This document shows positions 11,994 to 22,600 of a stretch of DNA of 64,000 nt, piece by piece (position 1 is the stretch's first letter; each line of letters opens with the position of its first letter). This stretch comes from Oxytricha trifallax (lineage: Eukaryota > Ciliophora > Spirotrichea > Sporadotrichida > Oxytrichidae), in contig ARYC01018507.1 of NCBI GenBank assembly GCA_000711775.1, positions 1 through 64,000 of the forward strand. The letters run 5' to 3'. A program made the position numbers and the translations under genes. Under the pieces are notes generated by a model that saw only the letters and a list, made by a program, of their open reading frames with translations, was not told where the DNA came from and made no database searches.

Positions 11994-13722
11994 ATAATTT
12001 TAATTGTTTAAGTTTTTAATTTATAATCAAAGCTTTATTTTTAAGAATTTTTAGTTGACATATTTTTTTTAAAAATATCAATTCATTCACTTTATTTAGA
12101 ATAGAAGTAAATATTATAAATATCAATATAATTGAAGAGGACTATTTTTAATATTTAATTAGTTTAATGCTAGCATTAATATTCTTAAGAAGTTTAGGCC
12201 TATGTTGATTAACATCTTTCTAAATTTTTTGCGTCATTTGGTTGTGAATTGAAAGAATGGAAATAGAGAAAACTTCATCATAAAGTATATCATGATTATA
12301 ACTAGGAAATTTTTAATTTCTGATTTTAATTTCTTACTATTGATAATTTCACTTAAATAAACTGATATCTATGAACATTATAAAATTCTTTAAAACTAAT
12401 TTTACATGAATAACATTTTTTTATTTTAAAAGTAGATATCCTTATTAATAAAAATTAAATGAAATATTATGTAAAATAACAATTAATCAAATTTTTGATA
12501 ATTACTTAAATTAACCAAATTGTTATTATATTAGAATAGTATAAAATGATTTTTCTTTGTAATTTACACAAGTTCAAAATATTAATTTACTTAAAAGGAA
12601 ACAATGAAATTTACATTATTATATATTATAGATTTATCATTGAAATTGAATAATTAAGTACAAATAATGTTATGAATTTTATTTAGCAAAAGAAATTAAT
12701 TTTTTTAAAAAATAATTGGATTTAAAAATATATTATTTAGGTTTGATATGCAAATTACTGTTTTTTATTTAGTAGTGTGCATGAAAAATACTTTTCTTTT
12801 TCTCAAATAAATGAAATATAATTGATCTCTTATTTTTGAAAAAATAATTATTAGACTCCCTGTAAAAGATAATAACAATTTTTTTTAAAAAATAGGAGTA
12901 TAATTTTTTTAAATTAAATTAAAATATCAATTTTCATATTACTTTATTTATCTGATCATAAACCAAAATAATACATTGAAAATTTAATATAAAAAAATAA
13001 AGTCTGTTTTTAAAATATATTTTTTATTAATAGAGCAAAGTCATATATATTCCAAGCAAATTTAATTAGATTTTTTAGTTGATAGGTAAATTACCTAAAA
13101 TAAAAAAAATTATATTTTTACACTCAATTTAATTCTCCAAAATCTAAAAGATACAAATAAAGTTCAACATAACAATAATTAGTAGATGCAAAAATTGATA
13201 TAAATTTTTAACTTATTGTTATGAGTATCACTAAATGATTGAGCAATATATTTTAGAGTTCTAATTACAAAAAAGCCTTGTTATCTTTGTATTTTATTTA
13301 AAATTAATTTAAGTACTAGAAACCCCTCTCAACACTAAACTGTGATACCCCACCCCTCAAAATAAAATATAATATTCTTTTGAAATTCTATATCTTAAAG
13401 ATTTTATTTTAATCTACATTTATAGATATCTATATTATTAGTACATATATATGTTATTATTATTATTCAATCAATAGATACATCCTTTATGATATAGTGT
13501 CACCAGTTCAATGAAAAATAAATTATAATTTAATACATTTTAAACTTATATATAGTAATTTATTTATTATCATGCACAAAATTTATGTTCAAAGAAGGTT
13601 TTTAGTTTATTTTTATGAAATTTTAATTTAATTTTATTAAATCTATATTAAAAATAATAAACCAACTGTGGAGGATGAATGTCGATGAATGTCAAATAGT
13701 TGCTAAATATTAAACTATTAAT
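11994..13722. other. AT-rich non-coding DNA
   Basis: I find no protein-like frame, tandem repeat or RNA gene. It separates the importin-like cluster from the second full MITE copy. Confidence 0.6.
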
Positions 13723-14134
13723 ATTGTAGGAATACATTTGATTTGGGAAATTAAATTAAAAATAAATAAATATTTATAATTCGTGGCAGTTAACTTTCTG
13801 GAAACCCTGAAAATATGGTACTCTTTAGATAGAGAATTCAAAATCAGCTAGACTTTACTATTGGCGGTATCCCTCTATCGCATCCCTGAAGCGAGATAAC
13901 GCGACTTTAATTTTGGAGATTTGTTTAGTTGATTTTAATGCAAAAATTAAAATCGAGTTATCTCGCTCCAGGGATGCGATAGAGGGGTACCGCCAATAGT
14001 AAAGTCCAGCTGATTTTGAATTCTCTATCGAAAGAGTACCATATTGTCAGGGTTTCCAGAAAGTTAACTGCCACGAATTATAAATATTTATTTATTTTTA
14101 ATTTAATTTCCCAAATCAAATGTATTCCTACAAT
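13723..14134. repeat. Palindromic MITE-like element, copy 2
   Basis: The left terminus ATTGTAGGAATACATTTGAT and right terminus ATCAAATGTATTCCTACAAT are exact mirror images, and pairing continues almost without mismatch to a small central loop near 13930. The core carries GATAGAGGGGTACCGCCAAT in one arm and its near complement in the other. Arms are about 195 bp. The near-perfect arms suggest that this copy is younger than those at 7281 and 56540. Confidence 0.9.
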
Positions 14135-14849
14135 AATGTTATTTCTATAAAAATTAGAATTTTATTAAGATATTTAATCTTACCATAAAATCACAAAAGT
14201 ATTTAAAATGAAATTAATGTGTAAAAAGTTAAATAGAAAACCAACTTGGTAAAAATAGGCCAATATAAATAATTTAAAATGTAAGTAAAATCACTAATAG
14301 TTTAAACTTTGTTATGTAGTAAAACAGTGAAAAAAAATATTATCAGAATTGTTACTTTTCATGAAAAATCCTTAAAATTTATATTATTCTAAGTATGAAT
14401 AGGAAATTTCCCCCTCATAAATAAATAACTTAATTTATCATTATCCTACATAATTCTGAAAAATACTACTTATAAGAATTATCGCTTTTTTTTAAATTAT
14501 TTTTAATTTTTTTATACTATTTCATTGTTTATGTAATGTCAAAAAATTCTAAATAAATGAATAATTTTTAAATATCTACACCAAATTATATTAAAATGGA
14601 TAATCTTTAATATTAATTTTTATATCGCATGAAATTGGGAAGAATTTTTTCTATTTAGTAATTTAACATTCTAATTTTCTTGTCTATACATTTTTAATTT
14701 AGGCATATTACAAAAAATCTTTTTATCAAACTAATTGTAGTAATTGTAATTAAATAAAATGATTTAAGCCACAAACAACTTGATAGATAATGAATAACAT
14801 ATCGAACTTATAGCTAAAAACGTGGATTAAAATTATATTTATCTATTTA
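14135..14849. other. AT-rich spacer upstream of the DMT gene
   Basis: There is no protein-like frame. The first MDS with the start codon of the following transporter could lie here, but none was recognised. Confidence 0.45.
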
Positions 14850-16021
14850 TATTGATCTAAATGTAATCAATGATAAATTGCAAATTACAAGCAAGAATGA
14901 TAATAATAAGAACTTCATTGATCCAGAAAATAAAATAAAATCTATTCCTTTGAGGAAATCAGTTTAGCGCATAGTTTTAGGAATTTTGATTTTGACTTTT
15001 ACTATAGTGGCTGGTAGCTCTTCCACAGCAATCACTTCATCATTAAATCTGAAAAATCCCGTACTAAAATTAGCATGGCGGCAGACCTGCATGCTGCCCT
15101 ACTTGATTATTCTTGCTATTATTGAGTTAAGATTCTTTGAAAAATAGTTTAGGTTATGGGACTACATCAAGAAATGGGAGAATATTAAAAGTCTGTCAAT
15201 CATAGGAGTCTATAGTAATTTGATGTCGTTAGGCTATATTTGGAGTGCTGAATACACCATAATTGGGCATAGTTGTCTCTTCGCAGGCTTAGGCGGAGCT
15301 TTCATAGTAATATTTCAATTGATAAGAAGATAGTTCATTCATAGATTTGAGCTACAGGGGACTATCATATCAATAGCTGGATGTGTTATAGCTTTGTTTG
15401 ACAGCAGAGCAGAAAAAGTTAATTAAGTCAAATAAAACATTTTGTTAGGGGATTGTATAGCAGTCATTGGCTCTATCTTTGCTGCAGTATATTTTATGAA
15501 TTAGGGCAGATTAATGAATAGCAATTTGCCTCCCTTCACATGCAATGCCTTACTTTTCATATCAGCAGTTATAAGTATAAACTTATTCGGAATCATTGTA
15601 CTTCCTGATTATTATAAACATATTTATAAACAATAATGATTTTGAAGCAAACATGAAGCCTGAAGTCGGCGCTTTTGCCTTTTTAACACCAGAATACGCT
15701 TTATATTCTTTTACAAAATTAGGTATAGTAGCTGGGTGTTTTACATTTGCTGCCTTAGGTTATCTAGTGAAAGAATTTTCTCCACTTGTTATGTGTACTG
15801 CATACCTCGTTGAGCCTTTCTTAATTAATTTGATGAAATTTATTAATCAAATTATTCAATATAATTGTTATATTATAACTTTCTTTGCCTAGATAGCTAG
15901 TTGCTTTTTGGGACTAGACAAGATTCCTGGAATATTATCTGCTATTGGATGTGTTGTTACTTTAGTTGGAATGTACTTGGTAGGGTTAGGTAATAAAAAG
16001 AGACAAGAAAGTGGAAAATGA
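14850..16021 (+). CDS. DMT-superfamily (EamA/SLC35-like) membrane transporter
   Basis: Read with TAA/TAG=Gln, the frame gives a multi-spanning membrane protein. It has a cytosolic head (IDPENKIKSIPLRKSVQ), then TM helices such as IVLGILILTFTIVAG, the typical sequence SLGYIWSAEYT, a later helix GDCIAVIGSIFAAVYFM, and the C-terminal signature in which EPF is followed by AQIASCFLGLDKIPG and a final helix LSAIGCVVTLVGMYLVG. The order matches ten-TM drug/metabolite transporters that export sugars, nucleotide sugars or metabolites; the substrate cannot be inferred. The frame breaks at 15606 and the TM9 region is padded at 15816; both are repaired by removing pointer-flanked IESs. No in-frame ATG precedes the first block, so the start lies in an unrecognised upstream MDS. 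Stop is TGA at 16019-16021. Confidence 0.8.
15606..15636 (+). other. 31-bp IES, pointer TGATT
   Basis: TGATT occurs at 15606-15610 and 15637-15641. Deleting one copy plus the A/T-only spacer restores the transporter frame (IIVLPDFEANMKPEVGAFAF); left in, the frame meets TGA at once. Frame repair by an exact direct-repeat deletion is strong evidence for an IES. Confidence 0.88.
15816..15878 (+). other. 63-bp IES, pointer CTTTCTT
   Basis: CTTTCTT at 15816-15822 and 15879-15885 flanks an AT-rich spacer. It is a multiple of three, so the frame stays open either way. Removal turns an Asn/Ile-rich insert inside a DMT signature into the expected EPFFAQIASCFLGL. Confidence 0.82.
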
Positions 16022-16881
16022 AGAAATAACAAATTAATTTTCACACTATTTATTACAAATTGAAATTTAATGTTAACTTGATGCATACATGATTAAATAA
16101 TTTAATTCTTAATTTCTAATCCTTAACTAAAAAAGAAATTTATTATTTTAAAGAATACATTGCGATTCTAAAATGTCATTCAAGAATATTCAATATTTTA
16201 TTAATTAATTTGTATTGTATTTTTACAGAAATAATTTATAAAACTCATAGCATTACTTAATATTATTCAAAATTTTATAGAATAAAGTATATTTCAAAGA
16301 ATTTATATAAAATTATCTCAGGAATTTAAATTTTAAAATGAACTTGGTATGAATATAATTGAGGCAAATTTTTTACCAATTAAATTCATAATTTGATAAA
16401 TTTGAATAAGTTTGTATTTTGAATTGTGTAATTCTTTATTGAATCGTGTTTATAGGAGCATTAAAACCTCTTATTATGTGTTATATATATTTATGCATTA
16501 TGTTTAATTCAATTTTAATTATTTTAAGATTTAGTTATTTACTTATATCTTTCTTATATTGAAATTACTTTTCAATATTATTAGAAAGCCTATCATTAAA
16601 ATGTGAAATTAATATGGATTTATTTATAATTTTATTCTAAGAATTTTACATTAAAAAATGAATAATTATAAATATTTTCTTGAATAAGTTAAGCAATTTG
16701 TTTTTATCAAGATCAATAATATTTTAAAGTAGATTACAGAAATTTAGTTTAGAATGCAATATATTTTAAATATCTCCCATTTTTTCGACTTGTTTTTAAA
16801 ATATTTAATAAATATCAAATATATTTATATAAAATTAGTCTTTTTTCTATAAAAATCACTGAAAAACATAAATAAATAAAA
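16022..16881. other. AT-rich spacer
   Basis: No coding or RNA signal was seen between the DMT stop and the first block of the AAAP C-terminal half. Confidence 0.55.
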
Positions 16882-17956
16882 TTGGTGCTTGAATTATGCT
16901 TTATCATTTATGTTCCACTATGTCTAGTACGAAAAATAGAAAAATTTGCGTGGACACATCTCATAGCAGACGCACTTATCTTGATAACTACTATCGTGAT
17001 TTTGGTATATGCCCTTATCCAACTTTCGAAATACGGATGGGGAACTGGAAATTAGGTCTTTAATACAAATTAAAAGCAAATTTAATTCTAAATTAAATTA
17101 GTTTTACTATGATTCATTTGATATACAGCAACTTGGTTGACTATGATAGGGTCCTCAGTGTATTCTTACGAAGGAATCGGTGTAATTCTACCACTGCTAG
17201 AAGTGACAGAGAAACCAGAACTCTACCCTAAGATACTTTTCTACGTACTTCTCACAGTAATGGTGCTCTATGTTAGTTTTGGAGAATTCTGTCTATTTGT
17301 TTATGGAAATCTAATTGATAAGCCACTCATAACATCTAATTTACCAAAGGGAGTAGTGGTGTGGATTATCAAAATATTCTTTTCAATTAACTTGTTCTTT
17401 ACATATCCACTACAGATATACCCAGCTAATGTAATTATAGAGAGTTAAAATCATATATAATTAATAAAATTATAAAATCTATCTATTATAGTTTACTTAT
17501 TCTCAAGTCTACCAAAATCTAAGAAAAGACAATTAATTCTCAATTATAAATATTCTTCATATAACATTTATGAAATTACTAAATTTTAATGAAAATAAAC
17601 ACTTCGATTTATGATATACAAAATTTATTACTTTAGTATTCAAAAAATGGTGTTTATTTAATGGCTTAAGAATTTAAGCAGAACTATTTTGATCCTATTT
17701 ACTATAGTATTCTGCATCTCAATGGGAGACTCGATTGATAAGTTTATTTCACTATTGGGATCATCTTATTTATATTTATTATATAATTTGATCACTGACT
17801 TGCACCCCTATCTCATTTACTCTACCATGTATCTTTCACTTGAAATTGTGTAATCCAAGCAGAAATGAGAAAATAATAAACTATTTCATTATAGTCTTCT
17901 CTCTATTTATTATGGTGTTTTGCAGTGGATATACCATTTGGCATTGGAATTCATGA
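16882..17956 (+). CDS. AAAP (SLC36/38-like) amino-acid transporter, C-terminal half
   Basis: Five MDSs encode the C-terminal half of an amino acid/auxin permease family transporter. 16882-17046 gives CFIIYVPLCLVRKIEKFAWT and following helices. 17130-17440 carries SVYSYEGIGVILPLLE, the family's most conserved segment, then PELYPKILFYVLLTVMVLYV and SNLPKGVVVWIIKIFFSINL. 17485-17525, 17667-17763 (NLSRTILILFTIVFCISMGD) and 17790-17956 (TPISFTLPCIFHLKL, stop TGA) finish it. Four IESs with pointers AACT, ATTATAG, TAAGAA and GATCA separate them; joining at each pointer keeps one frame. Such carriers move neutral amino acids with protons or sodium across plasma or vacuolar membranes. The N-terminal half lies downstream on the opposite strand (18265-19674), so assembly requires an inversion. 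Confidence 0.9.
17043..17129 (+). other. 87-bp IES, pointer AACT
   Basis: AACT at 17043-17046 and 17130-17133. Joining gives YGWGTWLTMIGSSVYSYEG in the expected AAAP frame; the spacer itself has a TGA in that frame. Confidence 0.85.
17434..17484 (+). other. 51-bp IES, pointer ATTATAG
   Basis: ATTATAG at 17434-17440 and 17485-17491 flanks an AT-rich spacer that is a multiple of three. The exact pointer is slightly uncertain because the unspliced frame is also open. Confidence 0.65.
17520..17666 (+). other. 147-bp IES, pointer TAAGAA
   Basis: TAAGAA at 17520-17525 and 17667-17672. Removal yields LPKSKNLSRTILILFTIVF, matching the family's short cytosolic loop before the penultimate helices. 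Confidence 0.82.
17759..17789 (+). other. 31-bp IES, pointer GATCA
   Basis: GATCA at 17759-17763 and 17790-17794. Removal gives ISLLGSLTCTPISFTLPCIF, the canonical GS...P...P motif of AAAP transporters, and leads in frame to the TGA stop. Confidence 0.88.
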
Positions 17957-18264
17957 AACAAATACAATCTAAGCTATAAATGGCTTAGAAAATATATAAT
18001 CCGAAATATTAAATCTTGCATATTTATTTATTACAATCCAATTTCACCTTAGACTATAAGTAAGAAAAATTTATTAATATTTTTAAACTTAATAATATAA
18101 AAAAATAATTTAAATAATTCATTACTATAAATTTCGATTTATATTATTTTAAATCTAGAATACATAATATTATATAAAATTTAATTATATATATTTTGTA
18201 TATAATTAAAATATTTTATAAAAAATACAAACTTATTCCAAAATTGAATGAAATTTAGTAACTT

Positions 18265-19674
18265 ACCAAACCAAATAACGCTGACATCACTTTTATAAGC
18301 TGGTTCATCTTAATATAAAACTCATTAACTTCAAATTATTTATTATTAATGTATAATTTTTTCATTATAAATTAACAATATTTTGATATTTGGAAGTACC
18401 TTTAAGGAATTAGGTAAACTTTTCATAATTCATGAAAAAAATATTATAAATGGATTAATTGAAATGCATTTCCAATTAAAACTTTAAGGAATTTTATTCA
18501 TTTATTTTACTCAGATTATTATTGTAATATTATATTGTTTATAATTCCTTAAATATTATAATTGATTTAAATGCTGCTGTTCCCTGACTTCATCAGCTAC
18601 ACTCTTCAAACTGGTGGTTATGAAGTATATATATGCGGTAACAAACCCAATTTGTGATAGTCCCAGGAATATATCGACCATGTATTTCCCTGGCTTCCCA
18701 ATCGCCTGGAATCCAATATCACTGAATGAGCCACCAGGCTGTATCTTAGCTTTAGCTTGTAGTAGTTTAATGGCGCAAACCAAAGTCAAAACGAATGATA
18801 AAACCATGCTAATTAGGGCCCACAACCAACCTCCATTTTAGAAGTTTCAAATAATTAAAATAGTTCAAAACACTTAACAAATACGAGAAGACATTATAAA
18901 AAGTTTCTTGGGAGGTAAAGAATACCAGTGCAAACAAATCCCTTTAAGAGTGAGAAGTAGGTGCCAGCTGGAGTCAATTTCTTTATTTTTGAGATTTATT
19001 ACTACTCTATCTTTCTTAGCTGAGTGTTTGGTGAAAATGGGGTGTCCCTGAAAATACATTAATGTTAGTATTGTATGTTTATAAGAAATCTGTTTAATTA
19101 AAATTGTAGACTTAACTTACTTTGGTAATTTCGTTTCATCTACATCATCTAAATCTCTTATGTGCTCTCCAACTATAAATTATTACTTTTCACTAATCAA
19201 TTTTACATTTCCTCATGATGAGATATGTTAATTATCTTATTATATAGAATAGATAATATTAATAGATATTTCTGTTAGTTAATCTCCTACTGAATATCCT
19301 CGTCACCACCTTCAACCTAGCTAGCATCGTTCTGGTTATTTATTCTTTCTTGCGGGTCAACCTGACTTGCATTTAAGTGAGTACCTGCAGTCTTTTCTGC
19401 GTCAAAGTTATTGCCTAAATATGCGTCTTTATTGGAACTTATCTCACTATGATTAAGGCCGTTGCTCTAGTAGTGATTTATATAGATATATTAAATTACT
19501 ATGATTATATTTATTGATAGTAATTTTAATTAATATAAATTTAAATGATTTCTCTGATAAATTAATTAAGCATATAATTCAAGAAATATAGGATATTATC
19601 AAAACAAAAGTGTAATTATTGCTTACATTCTTTGGTTCTAAGTTATCTTCTTCAAGTAATGCTTTCTTTTCCAT
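18265..19674 (-). CDS. AAAP (SLC36/38-like) amino-acid transporter, N-terminal half (inverted)
   Basis: The minus strand encodes the missing first half of the transporter at 16882-17956. It starts at ATG 19674 (MEKKALLEEDNLEPKNVSNG) and continues with an acidic cytosolic tail (about 19466-19290). A segment with DLDDVDETKLPK (to 19121) is followed after a 72-nt intron by DTPFSPNTQLRKIEQQQ and the first helix SLLKGFVCTGILYLPRNF (19048-18901). Next are GGWLWALISMVLSFVL and GGSFSDIGFQAIGKPGKYM (18848-18573), then a 38-bp MDS at 18302-18265 (LIKVMSALFGL). GSFSDIGF...GK is a hallmark of the family. Pointers AGCAA, GAAACTT and CAGC join the blocks in frame. The last pointer, TTGGT, is shared in the required inverted orientation with 16882-16886. 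Confidence 0.88.
18842..18900 (-). other. 59-bp IES, pointer GAAACTT
   Basis: On the minus strand GAAACTT occurs at 18907-18901 and 18848-18842. Joining produces LYLPRNFQNGGWLWALISMV, exactly the expected LP..F..GG region of an AAAP protein; unspliced, the frame is lost. Confidence 0.88.
19049..19120 (-). other. Spliceosomal intron in germline gene
   Basis: The minus strand has GTAAGT at the 5' side, ATACTAACA as a branch site about 20 nt before the end, and TTTTCAG at the 3' side, 72 nt in all. Removal joins KLP to KDTPFSPN in frame. There is no flanking direct repeat, so this is an intron rather than an IES. Confidence 0.85.
19467..19618 (-). other. 157-bp-period IES, pointer AGCAA
   Basis: Minus-strand AGCAA lies at 19623-19619 and 19466-19462. 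Joining gives EPKNVSNGLNHSEISSNKD in one frame directly after the start codon block. The spacer is AT-rich. Confidence 0.75.
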
Positions 19675-20165
19675 TAAAAATTTATTGAGGTGGTCAATAA
19701 TTATACTAATTATTTTTTATACTGAATAAAATAAACTTAACACATATAAATATGTGTTCCCTAAATTCAATATTAATTATTTATTATAACAATATCCTTT
19801 AATTAAAATAAGTCGAGTGTTTTTAACATTTCTTTAGGTTAATATTTATTCAAAATATTTGACTTACTTAAAGTAATTATAAAATAAAAAAGAATGTATG
19901 TAATTTAATAATTTACTATTGAAACTTATGCATAATAAATCTCATGATTTTTATTAATAAATCAATATAGTACACTAATCTGTTTAAGTCTTTATTTTAT
20001 TTTACTCTTTATCAATAGAATATATTTGTTCATTTTTAAACTTATTTGTAGTTAAAGTTTGCGCATCATTTAATTTAACTGCTAACTTATTACAAAATAC
20101 ATTTATTATATAATTAATTGAAAATATTATCAAAGCAAGTATCTTCAATTCATTGTGATTTTGAA

Positions 20166-22600
20166 TCAAGTGAAAAATTTAAAGGGGGGGTATGACCATA
20201 ATTGAGTTAGTTTTTACAAAAACTATTTCTCTAATAAATCATAAAACTAAATTGACTACCCTTAATTCTTTCTTCTCCTAATATCCTTGTAAGAACGATT
20301 TAGCTCATTCAGAGAAATTTTAATTTGTTCTTATTTAAGTTTATCATTGCTAGTTTTAGCATTCCAGAGTTGCTCACTCAACTCTCTTACTCTGTCTAGA
20401 TACTTAGTCTCAATTGATGTCAAGGAGTCATTCTATTAGTTAATCAAATGTAATGATAAAGCAATAATTTTCATGATGATAAATTATGATTATCGTGAGC
20501 TCCAACAAGGGCCAGTGCCTCATAATATCTCTAGTTAGTGATTAGAATTCTGATGGGTTCTCCTGATTCATCAATCTGTGATTCATGAATCTTCATGTCT
20601 CTCATGTGATTAATTCTGTCTTCAAGTTACTGATAAGCTGATAGGGATGCCCTGTCACCAAGGAGACCTCCAGTCAACCCCCCTATGACTGAGCCTATAA
20701 CACTTCCAGCACCTGGTAGGATTAAAGATCCCAAAACAAAACCGACTGCAGTTCCACTTATTCCTCCTACAACACTTGGAACTTTAGATACAGACAAGAA
20801 TGAAGCAGTGTGTCTAAATTCATCTGCTGATAGAGTGCCGTCTTGATACTGTCTATAGCTTAATCCTGAATCTGCCAAGTAGCATAGCATCAGCATTCAA
20901 TACTTAATATTTATATAGTAATAAGTAAGATCCATAATTGGTAATTATCCAGGTGGGTTTCGATAACCAAGCAGCATCCCTGATCTAAACATAAAATAAA
21001 ATACCGAATCTTCTTACACTCATAAGTTCCTCAGCTGTTTTATCAGCTATGCTACCTTTGCCCTGATTAACGATATATGCATCAAATCCAACCTTATAGT
21101 ATGTTGCCAGCATTCTTCTCAAAAATAGTTCTTTATCTCCAAATGACCAATCGTTGCTTTCCATTTACAGTTTGAGAGAGTCTAAGACTCTACCTACTCT
21201 TTCTTTATCGATACCTTCAACCTTTTAATCCCTGAGTCTATTGAAGAGTTAATCAATAAGCCACTGTCTATTTTCGAAATTAACCTGTGCTGACTTTGTA
21301 CACATCAAGTTAATAATGTCTCTCAAGTGGTCAACTATGTCTTGGTGAATGTATCCGTATCTAAGTTCTTCTGGGAAAAATTAGTTCTACTATTTATAGG
21401 ATAGGATTTGATCTGAGAATTAAATCCCTAATTAAGTGTATTTATTTATTTATTTTTACGAAACTTTCAGTAATTAATCTAAAATTAGAATTAAAATTTT
21501 ATGCATAAATCACTTTAATATATTGATTTAAACTTTTTAATAGTATACATTCTTTATGAAACAAAAGATTTAGTTTTTAATTGTTAATTACTTCCACTTA
21601 TTGCATTTTGTAATCCTGAGGTTTGAGCTTAAACCGAAGATGACTCAAGATAATCATTTTTCATTTGTTAATCAAGTTCAGCAACATTTCCTGATAGATC
21701 TTCTGATTTGGGATAGGCATACTACTAACCTCTCAAATTATATGTAATTTAATTTCGAAATGAGAAAATTTAATCTATATTGTAGTTGATTATTTTTAAT
21801 GAGACCTGGTACATATTAAGAAGTGACAGCACCCTATGAAGAATAGACTCCTGTTGAAGTTGAGGAACTTCCTGGTATATTTTAATTCAGTATCGAGGCA
21901 CCTCCCCCAGAAACATAGTCCATAACATTTTAAGATTAAGGAATTTGCTATTATGAGTAGATTCCACTCAAAACGTCGGCATTTGTGCTTAATATTTAAG
22001 GTTGAGCACCCAATGAAGATTATTCATATTTCGTATAAAAAGTTGGCACCGGATTTTAATTAAACTGTAGCAACATTCAAACATAAAATAATTTTATTTT
22101 CCTAAGTGGAAATGTTCGATTGGGTGCTCCATTTACCTGGCGAAGTAGATCCTCCTGTAATATAGTTAGATTTATACTCCTCTTTTCGCTGATTTGGATA
22201 AGATAAGACTGGTTGTTCAAAAATGTTTTAAGTAGGTTCAATTCTTTCATTCTCATAGACGACTTGCTATTACTACTGTTGCTGAAGTAATTACTAAGTT
22301 TCAATTTCAGCTTCGATTTCTAAATCAGTTTTCTACTTTGGTACACCACTGAAGTTCTGTATGAGTTCAGTCTCTGCTGGGAACTATAATATTTACACAC
22401 AAATTCAAAATGTTCAAAATCAATTACTAGACAACACTTATTTTTAGGTTATTATATACTTTCTGGTCTACAAGATCCATATCGTGTTTCAAGAAGCCAA
22501 TAATATCTTCATAGTTTACATTTAGTTTCTGCCCACCAAACATGTCTTTGTTTTGCATTTGAGCTTAATACTCAAGGTTTTCCTAATTTTGTTCCAACAA
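20166..22600 (-). CDS. Unknown protein with glycine-zipper membrane segment and C-terminal coiled coil
   Basis: I do not recognise this gene as a named family. Minus-strand MDSs in order encode an N-terminal stretch with MFGGQKLNVNYEDIIGFL (about 22560), a Gln/Ser-rich region (22380-21800, with IETQQLLQQQQQQ and SGIYSQQQIPQSQNV), a helical segment (about 21380-21000, ELRYGYIHQDIVDHLRD to RRMLATYYKVGFDAYI), then 20896-20627 with a run of small residues ISGTAVGFVLGSLILPGAG and VIGSVIGGLTGGLLGDRA. Last is a charged coiled coil (about 20440-20270, LDRVRELSEQLWNAKTSND) ending at TGA 20166. GxxxG repeats suggest a membrane-inserting glycine zipper. Several AT-rich IESs interrupt it; the exact start and most pointers were not resolved. 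Confidence 0.68.

Noticed and set aside
18267-18302. Alternative reading of the small MDS as DEPAYKSDVSVIWFG
   Set aside because: It also follows a GATGAA repeat but ends out of phase with the plus-strand transporter block, whereas the CAGC/TTGGT junctions keep one frame on both sides.
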